Of a stretch of DNA of 64,000 nt, positions 34,901 to 46,802 are shown piece by piece. Origin of the DNA: Bolinopsis microptera (taxonomy: Eukaryota > Ctenophora > Tentaculata > Lobata > Bolinopsidae); the NCBI RefSeq assembly GCF_026151205.1, contig NC_087075.1:13901628-13965627 (forward strand), in the 5' to 3' direction. Made by a program: the position numbers and the translations under genes. Each line of letters begins with the position of its first letter. Position 1 is the first letter of the stretch. Below the pieces are notes generated by a model that did not search any database, was not told where the DNA came from, and worked only from the letters and a program-made list of their open reading frames with translations.

Positions 34901-37900
34901 TATTTTTTTCCGCCAAAAGTGATCGAATTGCATGAAACGTGGATAAAAATGCCTTGCAGAAAAATTTCGAAGATTTTTAGATTGAGGAATACTAAAATCA
35001 TCAATATTTGAAGTTGGAGTTCAGTAAATCTCGACATATTTTAGTAATTAGGAATAGCTTAGCGGAAAGGGCTGGACCTGAAAAAGGTTAACCACACAAT
35101 ATTAGAGTTTCGTAACTAATTACAATACAGCTTTATCAAATTCCACATAAAGAAACAGCACAAAAGGACCATTTAAGATCGAACCGATTTTACCTGCTGT
35201 ACTATCATTTTATTGATTTCAATGATCAAAACCTCTGTCAATCTTGCCAATCTATACCGGGTATCTGAATGTACCGGACCTCTTATTTACCTCTATAATT
35301 AGACCCAGTTGTGCAAGAAATGCGATTTCTCACAGGGGTTTCTTTAAACTGTGCACTTTTTATCACTCTCGCAACTCGCAAGAGGCCTGGTATTATAGGG
35401 GGGGTATAGGAAGCGAGTGTAAATATACCTTCCATCATCCATTGTGGCTTTTTTGTATTGTGAATGTGCATGCCGCTTCGTTTGCTATGCCATATACCTC
35501 GAATAACCCCCATATGTCATTGCCAGGGTCGGGATAGAGCTGGAGATAGCATTGAAAAGTTGCTAGAAATAGCTAGATTTAGAGTAAACTGGTGGTAGCT
35601 GGGTGGTGCTAGCATGGATGTAGCAGAACGTAGCTACACGGGGTTTCATTGGAGTTGGTTATTTTAATGGCCAAAGAGTGCCGGAACTAAAGTTACTTAA
35701 GATTGCAGTTTAAGGGCAGTGTAAACCACGGTGTAGTCAGGGACACAGAGCTACAGTGCAGGAGTACTGCAATAGAACAGTGCAAGTGATACAGTCTGCA
35801 ACAGTAAAACGCCGACGAAGCTAGACTTAGAGTGAACTGATGGAAGCTGGGTGGTGCTAAAATGGAGGTAGCAGAACGTACTACATGATGAAAACAGGAA
35901 AACTAAGGCTGGTTGAGACCTAAAAAGATGTGAATCTGTCCTGATAGATCCAGTGAAGAGCGAGTAGCGAAGAGTTTGATCACTAACCTAAAGCTCTAAA
36001 GAAGAAGAGGGCTAAAGAGACTCACTTTGATCAATAAATCCGGTACGGCAAGGTCTGTAGCCTTGATAAGAAGATACCATGAAGTAATTCATGCAGAAAA
36101 GTCGATTTATATAAAGGGTTTCGTTGGATCTAAAAAGGGTGGGTCAGTCTCTCTGTTTTCATAAGATTCTGATGAAATGCTGTTAAGCTCAGGACGGTGA
36201 TCTTAATAGGTCGGATAGCTGTATCTGGTTGCTTCCAGCCCACCCTTGTCGCTTGAAAATAAGTTCTCACCCCACCTCTTCCAAAAATACAGTTACCAGA
36301 GCAGGAAACTCTTCTTCCTCCTCTTCTTTCAACACAAACACAATCAGGTTCCAGCTACTCTCCTCCTCTGCAGCCACAATCTTATCTCCTTCTTCGGAGT
36401 TTTACTGTTGCAGACTGTATCACTTGCACTGTTCTTTTGCAGTACTCCTGCACTGTAGCTCTGTGTCCCTGACTACACCGTGGTTTACACTGCCCCTAAA
36501 CTGCAATCTTAAGTAACTTTAGTTCCGGCACTCTTTGGCCATTAAAATAACCAACTCCAATGAAACCCCGTGTAGCTACGTTCTGCTACATCCATGCTAG
36601 CACCACCCAGCTACCACCAGTTTACTCTAAATCTAGCTATTTCTAGCAACTTTTCAATGCTATCTCCAGCTCTATCCCGACCCTGGCAATGACATATGGG
36701 GGTTATTCGAGGTATATGGCATAGCAAACGAAGCGGCATGCACATTCACAATACAAAAAAGCCACAATGGATGATGGAAGGTATATTTACACTCGCTTCC
36801 TATACCCCCCCTATAATACCAGGCCTCTTGCGAGTTGCGAGAGTGATAAAAAGTGCACAGTTTAAAGAAACCCCTGTGAGAAATCGCATTTCTTGCACAA
36901 CTGGGTCTAATTATAGAGGTAAATAAGAGGTCCGGTACATTCAGATACCCGGTATAGATTGGCAAGATTGACAGAGGTTTTGATCATTGAAATCAATAAA
37001 ATGATAGTACAGCAGGTAAAATCGGTTCGATCTTAAATGGTCCTTTTGTGCTGTTTCTTTATGTGGAATTTGATAAAGCTGTATTGTAATTAGTTACGAA
37101 ACTCTAATATTGTGTGGTTAACCTTTTTCAGGTCCAGCCCTTTCCGCTAAGCTATTCCTAATTACTAAAATATGTCGAGATTTACTGAACTCCAACTTCA
37201 AATATTGATGATTTTAGTATTCCTCAATCTAAAAATCTTCGAAATTTTTCTGCAAGGCATTTTTATCCACGTTTCATGCAATTCGATCACTTTTGGCGGA
37301 AAAAAATATTTTCAAATTTTCAAACTTTTTTTTTGAAGTCTCGAAAAAAAATTTTAAGTGGAAAATTTTTGAAGTTTTTCTAAAAACTACATTTCTCCGT
37401 GTTTCAAACGATTTCAATCATTTTGAGCCAATAAAAAATTTTCACTTTTTTTGGTGATTAACTAATTGGTAATTATCCAATTAGCTGATTGTCCAATGTA
37501 AAAATTTTTGATACAAAAGTTTTACTCCTTGATAAGATAAACATTCTAGGTTAATTTTCAGCCTTCTACGACGTTCACAACTAAAGATATTTGGCAAACC
37601 AGAAAAGTGGTACAAAGGTGGTAAAAAGTGGTAAAAGTGGTGTTTCCGTTGAGATACAAAATTGGCAACAAGTCTAATTATGTTCGTAGGGGTCCTAACT
37701 ACCATATTCCGTTGAGAAATCCTTGTGAACATTCAAATCCAACGGAACCCTTAAATCGACCACTTTTCCCCTTACTAATCTGAACTCTTCAAGTATATCT
37801 TATGGCTAAAAGTGCCCGGAATTCCTTTGTGGACTGGTTTGTAATCTTCACTCTGAATTAACGGGTCGTTCACATATTATGTAATCAGCCGAGGGGGATG

Positions 37901-38229
37901 GGGGTTTTCGAATGATTTGTAATTTTGACACAATAGCTATGTGTAAAACTGATATTAATTTTTCCAAAAAGTGATTACGTAATATGTGAACGACCCCTAA
38001 GTTCATTTCAATGACAATGCAATGGGTATACAAAATTGGTTACTGGTTAAAATATTTAAGTAACACAGTAGTGGTGAAATATCAGCCATTGGTCCTAGCG
38101 ACTAATCCTGTAATAATGCTATGTTGTAATTTTAATTGATCACAATTTATCTGCAGCGGATTATTAAAATATAAGGACACTTACTTTTAGGAGAGGTACC
38201 AACAAGATGAAACAAATAAAAATGAGCAT
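31937..38229 (-). CDS. Secreted-type inorganic pyrophosphatase, copy B, exon 2 split by transposon
   Basis: Minus-strand exons: 38185-38229, then 37778-37852 joined to 34387-34438 (one exon split by a 3.3-kb element), 34091-34192, 33640-33794, 33234-33379, 32921-33024, 32283-32421 and 31937-32129. With the element removed, all phases agree and 336 residues result. Exon 1 encodes [15 protein letters not shown], a signal peptide with an in-frame stop upstream, so the enzyme would enter the secretory route. Landmarks kept: [33 protein letters not shown], the signature DNDPVDV, ETDWK and NYKVP. One active-site-region change is seen: DGGETDW for the usual DEGETDW. The C-terminus is about 20 residues longer than copy A. 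On this allele the split exon should prevent a full product unless the element is spliced out; nothing else is broken, so the insertion looks recent. Confidence 0.85.
33837..33944. repeat. 108-bp near-perfect palindrome
   Basis: The two 54-base arms are complementary with a single mismatch and meet at AACTTATACT/AGTATAAGTT with no spacer. It lies in the intron between the copy B exons at 33640-33794 and 34091-34192. It could be a tiny foldback element; no target duplication is evident. Confidence 0.92.
34442..37777. mobile_element. 3.3-kb foldback transposon with 1.4-kb inverted arms
   Basis: The left arm (34442 to about 35820) and right arm (about 36390 to 37777) are near-identical inverted copies starting TAGTAAGGGGAAAAGTGG. 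The flanks carry ATC at 34439-34441 and 37778-37780; removing the element and one ATC restores the pyrophosphatase B reading frame exactly. The loop (about 35821-36389) begins with a degenerate second copy of part of the arm (TTAGAGTGAACTGATGGAAG, compare 35571-35640). Each arm has the same 97-codon frame (35244-35537 plus, 36672-36965 minus) that I cannot relate to any transposase. The superfamily is unknown; a 3-bp duplication fits several. Confidence 0.93.
37862..37996. mobile_element. MITE with GGGTCGTTCAC ends (copy 2), beside a splice acceptor
   Basis: The left end GGGTCGTTCACATATTATG is matched inverted by CATAATATGTGAACGACCC-type sequence at the right end. TTAA (37858-37861) and CTAA (37997-38000) flank it. 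The centre ACACAATAGCTATGTGTAA matches that of the copy at 16829-16985. It lies in intron 1 of pyrophosphatase B, nine bases from the exon end at 37852. Confidence 0.8.
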
Positions 38230-41200
38230 AATGTATCTGCAAGCATCAACTACTCATCTCTGTGCTTATAAATGCTACGGAGACAATGAGATTACGAAGT
38301 CATTCATCTATGAAAAGTGGTAAGTGCCTATGTTAAAATCTTTCGCAAAAGTGATAAATCAATGACTAGAACCAGCTACATTTGTAAACCAATGAGTTTA
38401 CATCTGATAACATTATCAAAAAAAAGACAATAGTAAAATTCCCTTAACAGCCAGATGTTAGAATATGTGATTCAAAGGGATATATCGCAGACAATTGCAT
38501 TAAGATTTCATGGTCCGGTCCTGACCATTTCAAAGTACATACACAATTAGGATACAAATGTGATTATTACTTCATTGCAGTGGTGTAACGAAGGGCCCCC
38601 GCGTTGTCCTTAAGTACTAGCAAAAAGTTTTATTTTGGACCGAATAAAAGTTCTTAACTTTCGAAAACTAAAATAAATCCTGTCTTTAATAATATGTAAT
38701 GACAGGTAAAGTACTGGAAAGAGTTTATACTAAAACACAAATGTTAATTTTGCAGTTTAGTAATACAAATCGGTAATGTTTAGTAAAAACGACCTCTAAC
38801 GAAACGATTTGTACGTCTTGTTGTAACACAACAGTAAGGAGCCCTCTCATGGGATAAGTCCGCATGAAATATTTAAAATTGCATCAGATTTATCAGTCAA
38901 TTCAGTAATTTATAATTATAATTTCCTTGGAACAAGAAGAAAATTCTACCCGCTGTGGCACTAAGTTGGTTAACTTAATCTTATTTTAGCAGTACATGGT
39001 AAATATATTCTTATCATTATTTATTAGACACCTCTTATCACGTAATTAAACCTTCGTCCCTTACCCAATTAGCAATATATTATCAAAGCTTAATTAGTTT
39101 ATAATGCATGATAACGTATTTTTTTAAATATACTAGCAGGAACCCGTCTAACCCTATAGTGGTGTCAAGACTCAAGAGACTATAATAATTATTATCTATT
39201 TAATTCTCGGTTTTTGACACCACTTGGGGGTCCACATTTTGGGCATTAAAATTCTTATTCTTTCTCTGAACATGCTGAACGCCTAATTTTTTTAGGACGG
39301 TAGAGTATTAAATGTTGCATAGGAATACAAGGAATACAAGGAATACAAGGAATACAAATTTAAAATCTTTAGTTACAATAGTAACTGTTAAGATAATAAC
39401 AATATCATATGATTTAAATTTATTATATTATATAACTTTAACTAAAGTGAAAAATAAAGATTTTGACAATAAATATTTTGTTTACAGTCGCCTTGGTAAT
39501 GCTGTAATGCTTGAGCCAGGTCACTCTGCACTCATTGTTGCGCGAAAAGAAACAGCGCTGGTACAGTGATGTTTAATGTTCATGTACTGGCCAGAGAGTC
39601 AACGAATTTCTTGCGGTTGTTAAAACACGTAGTGGCAAATCTAGCAACGACTCTCGTGATGGACTTGACTTTCGTTCGTGATTAATTCAATGATTTCACT
39701 GTTGTTGCTGATGAGTTTGAGAACGTATATGATCTGAAAATATGAGGCAAAACAGATTAAAAATGACAAAGTTATCAAGCATTTTCTGTATCTCGTTAAC
39801 AAAATTGACTGGGTGATTATGTGACACCGTGACACGACACCTTAATTGGGCACCCTTAAAAATTCCCATAATGTTTAACGGAGTGGTTAACGCGAACGGG
39901 TTCACCTAATCACGTGGTTAGGTAAACCGATCACCTGATCACACGTAATGAATAAACTCGTTATGCTTCATATCTCGGTCATCTGAGAAGCTACAGTTCT
40001 AATTTTTAAAGGACAAACGTAATTCGAATGGCCAAACACAATTCAATAAAATTTAGTTCGATCCGACTATCCAAACTATCAAATAAATGCAAAAATGAAC
40101 CTTCATTTGAAAAAAATGATCTTGAATATTTTTCGATTTGACAAATTCCTCGAACCAGTGGTGGTAGTAAGTCATACCAGAAAGAATTATTTCAATTGGG
40201 CAATCAGTGACTGAGCTATTAAGGCCAACGTATGCCCACTGACTTTTGGCCCACCCTGTATATAATATATCGTCTCGCTTTCTATATAGTAAGATACTTT
40301 ATATTTCTTTTCGAACTTATACATAATAATAATACTGAAACATTATTCTTCCAAACAAACAAATTGCCAACAGTCAGTACCAAATTTAAAATCTCTGGGA
40401 CCAATTAATGAACATGGTTACTCTTCATCAATAACAAAGTTTCAAGTTCATGGAAGACAAAAGAAACAAATAATCGCATAATCCGTACAGACTCAACTCT
40501 GCACCCGTGTCAATATGTTCATTATATGCAAGCCTCTTGATTTATAATCACCGAGTCTAGTAATTGTTTAAGAGAGTTCTCTGGCAGTTACGAAACTCGA
40601 GAGACTGTGGGATACTGAAGGGAAAGGAAGCAGTTCTAACGAGCTCTTCTCAAACACAAGGATATAACTTGTGAACTCGGCTAGTATATATGAAACATTT
40701 GTCATGGAGTTGTAGAGGGAGTTATGTGCCTCGCCGGGCTAAAGTAGTGGATGACCTTGATGTACGGCAAGTTAAACAAGGATCTGAAACTACTAGGTTC
40801 CGTACAGACTCAACTCTGCACCCGTGTCAATATGTTCATTATATGCAAGCCTCTTGATTTATAACTCCCCATATTCCATCAGTTTCTACAGCACAACCAA
40901 AACCTATCTTCTGAGGATTATCTCCCAAAGATTTCTTGGTGTTGAACAGCCTATTAATCATATTGTAGCATTTAGTTTAGAAAAAAGGGTGATATTCAGT
41001 ATCCTAGTGGTCAAAACGTCCATGTAAATTTTCCGAGGGGAAACGTATCAATGCAAGGGGATTTGGACAACATGTGAAAGAAATTGCAAGTGAAGTAAAG
41101 CAAAGTAAAAATTGTGACATCACATCATTACACATGATGTTGATATTCAGTTACTTATTTATATCATTATGGAACATACTCATGGGAATATGGAAAATTG

Positions 41201-41429
41201 GGAGTTAGATCACTATATTCGCACTTGTTTCTTTTTTGATAAAGATGTAACGAGGTTAAATTTTAATGATTTTTATTTTTATTTTCAGAACATTCTTGCA
41301 TTGCACATTATTTTTTAATTTCTTTATTCTTTCTTTTCTTTAACACCTCACAGCAAGTAGACCAAAGTGGCTTTTGCATTGTGAAAGGTGTATCAACTAC
41401 CCGCCAAAGCAGTGGGTTGGGAGTCCCCC
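38230..41429. other. Gene-poor, AT-rich region with a 65-bp direct repeat
   Basis: No gene is supported. A perfect 65-base direct repeat occurs at 40483-40547 and 40800-40864. Near 39161-39237 AGTGGTGTCAA and TTGACACCACT form a short foldback. A 10-bp repeat (GGAATACAAG) lies at about 39,320-39,358. Confidence 0.5.
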
Positions 41430-41463
<34 letters not shown>

Positions 41464-41563
41464 ATATATCCTGTCATCACTCCTGGAGTAATGGATATTA
41501 TATGTTTATTTCAATAAATATAATAATCAATAAATTACAATAGAAACTTGTCTTCTTTTCAGC

Positions 41564-42517
41564 TCACTCTTCTGAAACCTCTTCCTCTACATTCTCAGCC
41601 TCATCATCAACTTCATTATCTTCATCATCAACATCATCACCCCTGTCTTCATCGTTGGTGGTGTGTGCAAGATTTAGGTCCAGTTCGTCAACAGGTATTG
41701 CTTTCTCATAATACCGTCCTCTGTGTCCTCTCACTGCAATCAATACTGTCTTAAGTAGCTCAAACCTCAAACGACGTCTTAGATTTGCCATAATGAGGCT
41801 TTTGTCCTGGCTGGTCTTGGCTGCCAGAAGTGTTGCTACTCGTTTAAGGAACATGGTAGCCTGTGGGCCCATACCTCCGGTGGTCGAGAATACGAGGCCA
41901 TTGCAGGTTCCTTTTTCAATTTGTACACAGCGATCTCCATATTTCCTTTCTTTCTCTCTCTCATGCTTGCTGTACATCTTTGCTGGGGTGTTGTGGTTAG
42001 CGTTGGATTTGGCTCCGGGGTGTAAAACCCTGATATCAAAAAATGCCATCTCCATTGGTGACCACAAACCTCTAGCTGCTATGTCGAGCCTTGCCCCATC
42101 ATCCAGAATGGTACCAGGGCGAAGGCTTTCTCCAGTGCATGGCTGGAGTGTGGGCTCTACAACAACCTCATTACAGATTTTTTCAAGAATGCTTGCAACA
42201 GTGTCTCTCAGTCGGTTGTGTCTGCTGTTGACAAAGCCTCCTTTCTTGCAAATAAGAATGTGGTTGTAGGTGTTATCTTTGCCACAAATGCATTTCTTGG
42301 CTATGTTGGCAATGGGTAGTGCATATCTCAATGCTATCGCGTCTTTGAACCCTCGCTTGTTCAAGACAAAGCCGTACTTCTCATAGGGAAGTCCGGTCAG
42401 CCAGCTTGATGCACCTTTTTCACATGCATGTGGGATCTTCTTGCTGATCGAAGGTGGAAGATCGTTCATCAGCTGGTTTTTCAGTGACTCATACCTCTTG
42501 GCATTAGAGGAAAACAA
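41564..42517 (-). CDS. LINE C-terminal part: zinc knuckle and restriction-like endonuclease
   Basis: A 317-codon open frame, the better kept half of the LINE described over 41430-43640. Residues about 35-60 (KGASSWLTGLPYEKYGF) precede the CxC...H...C knuckle near residues 76-90. The endonuclease core lies around residues 140-175, and a conserved FSTTGGMG stretch follows. The ATG at its start is chance: in related elements this segment continues directly from the RT thumb, so it is a fragment of a larger protein, not a gene of its own. Confidence 0.75.
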   Translation of the reverse strand: MFSSNAKRYESLKNQLMNDLPPSISKKIPHACEKGASSWLTGLPYEKYGFVLNKRGFKDAIALRYALPIANIAKKCICGKDNTYNHILICKKGGFVNSRHNRLRDTVASILEKICNEVVVEPTLQPCTGESLRPGTILDDGARLDIAARGLWSPMEMAFFDIRVLHPGAKSNANHNTPAKMYSKHEREKERKYGDRCVQIEKGTCNGLVFSTTGGMGPQATMFLKRVATLLAAKTSQDKSLIMANLRRRLRFELLKTVLIAVRGHRGRYYEKAIPVDELDLNLAHTTNDEDRGDDVDDEDNEVDDEAENVEEEVSEE

Positions 42518-42860
42518 ATTTTTTTTTTTAGGAAAACAAATTTAAATTTTGGTATTTATTAATAACAATCAAAACATATCATATCATAAAAATAAAGCCG
42601 CGCGTTGGTTGACTGCCTCAGTAAGGTGAATAATATAAGCTCGATGGTGCCCTGCGCATTTATAGAACCTCATGCGGCGATCACATGATCATGAGGACCT
42701 GTGAGCGCCAAATTTAATTTAAAGTTTTTAGAAATCATACATCACTACGAGTTACTCATGCTTTTTTAATTTTTATAGGAGTGTAGATTGTCAGGTATTT
42801 CATTCATTCATACTTAGTCGGTTTAAAGCTGTTATATTTATGTTTAGAACTCACTATTGT
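42518..42860. other. About 340-bp interruption of the LINE
   Basis: This segment separates the two LINE coding parts. Beside it AGGAAAACAAATTT is repeated directly around a T-run (about 42,508-42,542), which suggests a retroposed insertion with a target duplication, but the other edge is unclear. Confidence 0.45.
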
Positions 42861-43640
42861 TTAAACTATGAAAGCAGAACGGAGGTAATGGACAATGTAC
42901 CGACGACAATACCAAGGACCCGAGTGCCACAGGCTAATGGCAGACTTGACTGCTTTCCCAGCCTCTCTGTTGGTATTGAGAGTGGTGTGTTGCTTCAGGA
43001 TGTGGTCTGTAAGCTGCTGGTTAGCCATGAGTGAGTTCTTGTACTCATTATCAGCAATTTCTACTGGATTGATGATAGCTAGTCCACCTAACTTGGCTGG
43101 GAGGGAGAACAGGCTGCGCTCAAAGTTGGACCTAATTGTGTGTCCTGTCATGTTGGGAATGAGAAAATTCCTGATCTTGTCCTCAATCGGCTGCAAGTTC
43201 ACTGCTATGTCAGGGGTGGTCCTCATCAGGAAAGACCATCTGCGGGAGGAGCCGTAAACAAAAGCGGCGTAAGCAAGGTGTGGCTCATGCTGTGCAATTG
43301 ATGCCAATCCCTCGATCTCTTCTATCCATTCAGCACATTTGGCTTGGATAAACTTATTCTTTCCAGACTCTGTACCAATAAAGGAACCCAGGTAACGACA
43401 ACCTTCGGTGGTGATGTTAAGGTCGGGGAAGAGAGACTTGGCTTCCTCTTGATACTCCTCTTTAACTATAAGCCAGGTCTTGGAAGGTTTGGGAAAATAG
43501 CCATAAACGGGGCCAGATGCCTGTAGGGTATCCCACCAAATCTTCAGGGCTTTAAGCCTTCCTGCTGCTCCAGAATCATCTGCAAACCATATGTGTTTAG
43601 CAGCTTTGTTGGAGGGCTTATTTACCTCCGGAGTCCTTTA

Positions 43641-45734
43641 TAGTAGAGGCTCTTACGGGCTTTGTCTGCTAGATACACTAAAATCACCAGACCCATCTTA
43701 TAAGACGTATTTTTGACCGTAGAATCGATTAAAAGTGGTTAGAAGTGTTTAAAATGATGGTTACCCTGGTTTTATTTTGAAAAACCGATTTTTGGCCCCA
43801 AAATGCCATTTTTTGAGTGAGGTTTTTAGAAATTTTATTTCGACAGTTAACTTCAAGTGAAAAAAGCTAGATATTTTTGGGTTTTCTTGTTCATTTTTAT
43901 TTGCCGCACTAGTTAATACCAATATAATAGGCATACACAAGAGATTAACTGGTCAAAATAAAAAAAAACCTCCCAAAAAAAAATGTTTTTTTGCGCGCCC
44001 ATTTTATTTCCGGCTCTTTAACCCACCCACAATGAAATCTTTTTTTTGCCCGACAAAGTGTTTTATACTGTTTCAATTAATACTATTTGAAGTTTTTCCA
44101 AGCGTAAAAAAATAAGTTTTTGAAAGCGGAAGAAAAATTATATTTTCGGTTTGGCTGAGCACTTTGAAATTTTTTATAATAAATCGATCGCTATACCGTA
44201 AGATTGTTAGTAACCCGTTACCTGAAACCTCATTAAGTTGTTTGTAACCGGTAGAGTTTGTCCTATTCTGAAGTTCATGCCTTAATTTCATATAATATTG
44301 TTTAAAAACAGCACAGTAAAGTGATTTATAATTCTAGAGCTTCGTCACTGGCCATTTCTATATACTTCAATGTTATATTGTTGAGAATACTTTACTATAC
44401 TTTGCTGATTTAACCTTTTGTAATACAATTTCACCAGTTAGTATTGCATTGCATATATACTATTTGGATTAATAATTCATATGCGCTTGTGGGTATGAAT
44501 TAACTTTTGGGTTCACAATCAAACAATAAAATTCTACTGTTTGGTACCCTTACAAGATTAATTTATAAACTTTTTACAGGAATGCCGACTTAAACCCCCT
44601 CATCCATCACCATTTCCGTGTTTACTGTTGGATGTGAGGAACCCAAACCACAACCTGAAGTATTGTAAAGGTACCCTTTCAGTACATAAATAGAGCAATT
44701 TAAATAATATAGATTAGATACTGCTATCTTCTCAATGCAATTGTGGAATACATGTCAGGAACAACCTGACTTAAACCCCCGCAACCTCACTCATTCTGTT
44801 TGCCTTTGTATATGAGGAAAACACACCACAAATGGAGAAATGTAAGGCACTCTTCAGTACACACAAAATAAGCACAGCAAATAATATAGATTAGTTGCTG
44901 CCTACTTCTTAACATGAATTTTATTTTATTTATAAATATATTAAGTAAATGTCAGGAATGCCTGACTTAAACCCCCTCCTCCATCACTAAATTTCGAATA
45001 AATGATAGATGCTGCATTGAATACATGAAGAATTATCAATCGTTTTGAGCAATCATTCCCTTAAGCTCCCCCAATTCTTGATTGTTTCAAAAATTAGTTC
45101 AAAACACAATATGTATTGTTTAGTTACATCTTTGCTTGTTATTTAAGCCATTTCATCTCAAGTAGATTCAAATAAGTTTCTGCAATTCTGATATTATGCG
45201 GAACAAACTTGACAATCACCATTAGAAAGAAGGTGACATGTTTATGGACCCAGAACTAGCTAGACAGCTAGACTCGGTGTAAATGGCAATCACTTCCATG
45301 ATTTCTCTGATGAAAGAAGCTTTGTGTGGTTGTTAAAAGACTCGATCCGCCAAGCGCATGCAGAATAAATAAGACGAATTAGATCCGACATTATTTGGAT
45401 AACAATGAAAACTCAAATGTATGATTTTAGGCTAAATTACCATAATTATTATAATTTATAAATACAAGGCTGACAAATGTTTCATTCACAAAATGTATCT
45501 GAAATAATGTAATTTAACTGAATCTTAAGCTGTCAAAAGCTTTGTTAGATGATGTTTTCGATGCTGTATAAGTTGAAAAACCTTTGATGATGAGAGTACA
45601 TTGAACAAACCACACTAACAATACAACATTCCAGCTTGAAACGAAATGATGGAGTTTGAACGACGCCTGTTTATCGAAACCTCCATCATACAACCCTTTT
45701 CAAACTATGGCAAGGTTAATAATGAAATGAAATG
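43641..45734. repeat. Degenerate about 185-bp direct repeats and non-coding sequence
   Basis: Three diverged copies of a unit containing TGTCAGGAATGCCTGACTTAAACCCCC start at about 44,575, 44,750 and 44,945, each followed by similar text (AATATAGATTAG...CTGC..TCTTC). The rest of the stretch shows no gene. Confidence 0.55.
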
Positions 45735-46110
45735 AAATACTACTACTACTTTGTCGGAACTAAGTTCCGATCTACGCCAGAATAACCCCCTCCATATATC
45801 CCTGTCCCGCTTCAGAGATCAACAGTTTCCCTTTTGATTTTGTCCCAATTTCCTTCAGTAACATAGACAAGTAGGCTTTGGTCTTGTCCGGGCCACTTGC
45901 TGTGCTCTACAAGTGCATAGGTTTTCCATAAGACAAAATCACTGGCAAGTAGCTCAGATGTCTGATGCAGTGTCCCCGCCAAGAGTTAGTCTCCTCGCTC
46001 GTAACTTGTTTGACAGCCTTGGTAGCTACCATACAAAGTTTTATATTGCTGAACCTTGTCCTTCATGAGATACCCAGCACCATACCATAGCATCTTTGTG
46101 AGACGGCCGG
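45735..46110 (-). pseudogene. LINE ORF2 C-terminus and 3' tail relic
   Basis: On the minus strand a frame ends MLLKEIGTKSKGKLL...GVILA and a stop, resembling the last residues of many invertebrate LINE ORF2 proteins, with frameshifts upstream. After the stop comes a palindrome TCGGAACTTAGTTCCGA, then (AGT)n and (ATTTC)n simple repeats, a typical LINE 3' tail. Confidence 0.5.
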
Positions 46111-46802
46111 CCCAATACAAATGATAATAAATTATTTTTTATCACCTTATATCAACAATCAAAATTAAAAACTATGGACTATATCACTCGATTAAGATAT
46201 GACATATTCAGCAGCGCTACTCTAGTATTGGGTACATCCTTGTCCGTCGCTAACAAATATTACCACTTCTGATATAATAATGTTTTTTTGTGTCCTTCTT
46301 GGCTCAGCATGGCCTCCAGCTCAAATTCTATGGGTGGGTGCAGCTTGGCGCATGGTGGGGGGGGGGGGGGGGGGTATGAAGCCCCTGGGAAAATTTTGGA
46401 ATTTTACTCTCCTAAACAGTATTTTAATATCTCCAAAACAGTCCTCAATTGATTAGCAGAATCAATTGACCCTTAGTTTTTTAAATACAAAATTTGACAA
46501 TTTTGAGAGAACATTTTCAATCGATTGCTGGTGCAACACCCTTTGGGTGGGTGCGCACCCCACCCGAACCTACACTGGACCATGCTTGCTTTTGGCTATC
46601 TGTTTCATTTCCAAGACCAACCGCTGATGGATAACTCGATCTTTCAGGTGATCGATCTGGAGAGATGAAAACATTCTTATGAGTCATCACACAGTCTCAG
46701 CTTTTTGGCATTTACTAAGATCTGATGACGGTTAAAGTTTAGTATATCTAGCGAAACTTTGACTGGTCTAGTCTGTTGGCTGATTTTCTCCCATCCATAT
46801 AG

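Larger units (their letters stand above)
41430..43640 (-). mobile_element. LINE with RT, zinc knuckle and restriction-like endonuclease, 5'-truncated
   Basis: On the minus strand the reverse transcriptase tail begins at about 43640 with the catalytic FADD (codons near 43576-43587). The RT thumb follows (YFPKPSKTW; LPAKLGGLAI) to about 42,900. Reading then breaks. It resumes at 42517 as a 317-codon frame with a CxC-x7-H-x4-C zinc knuckle (CICGKDNTYNHILIC) and a PD-(D/E)XK-like endonuclease (DGARLDIAARG, then FFDIRVLHP), ending in an acidic tail at 41564. A 25-base T run (41430-41454), the poly(A) tail on this strand, marks the 3' end. Such endonucleases occur in R2/NeSL-like LINEs. The element is defective: it has no start and is split in two. 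Confidence 0.82.

Noticed and set aside
35244-36965. Pair of identical 97-codon genes in opposite orientation
   Set aside because: They lie in the arms of the foldback transposon and have no domain, start context or RNA evidence; kept only as a note on the element.
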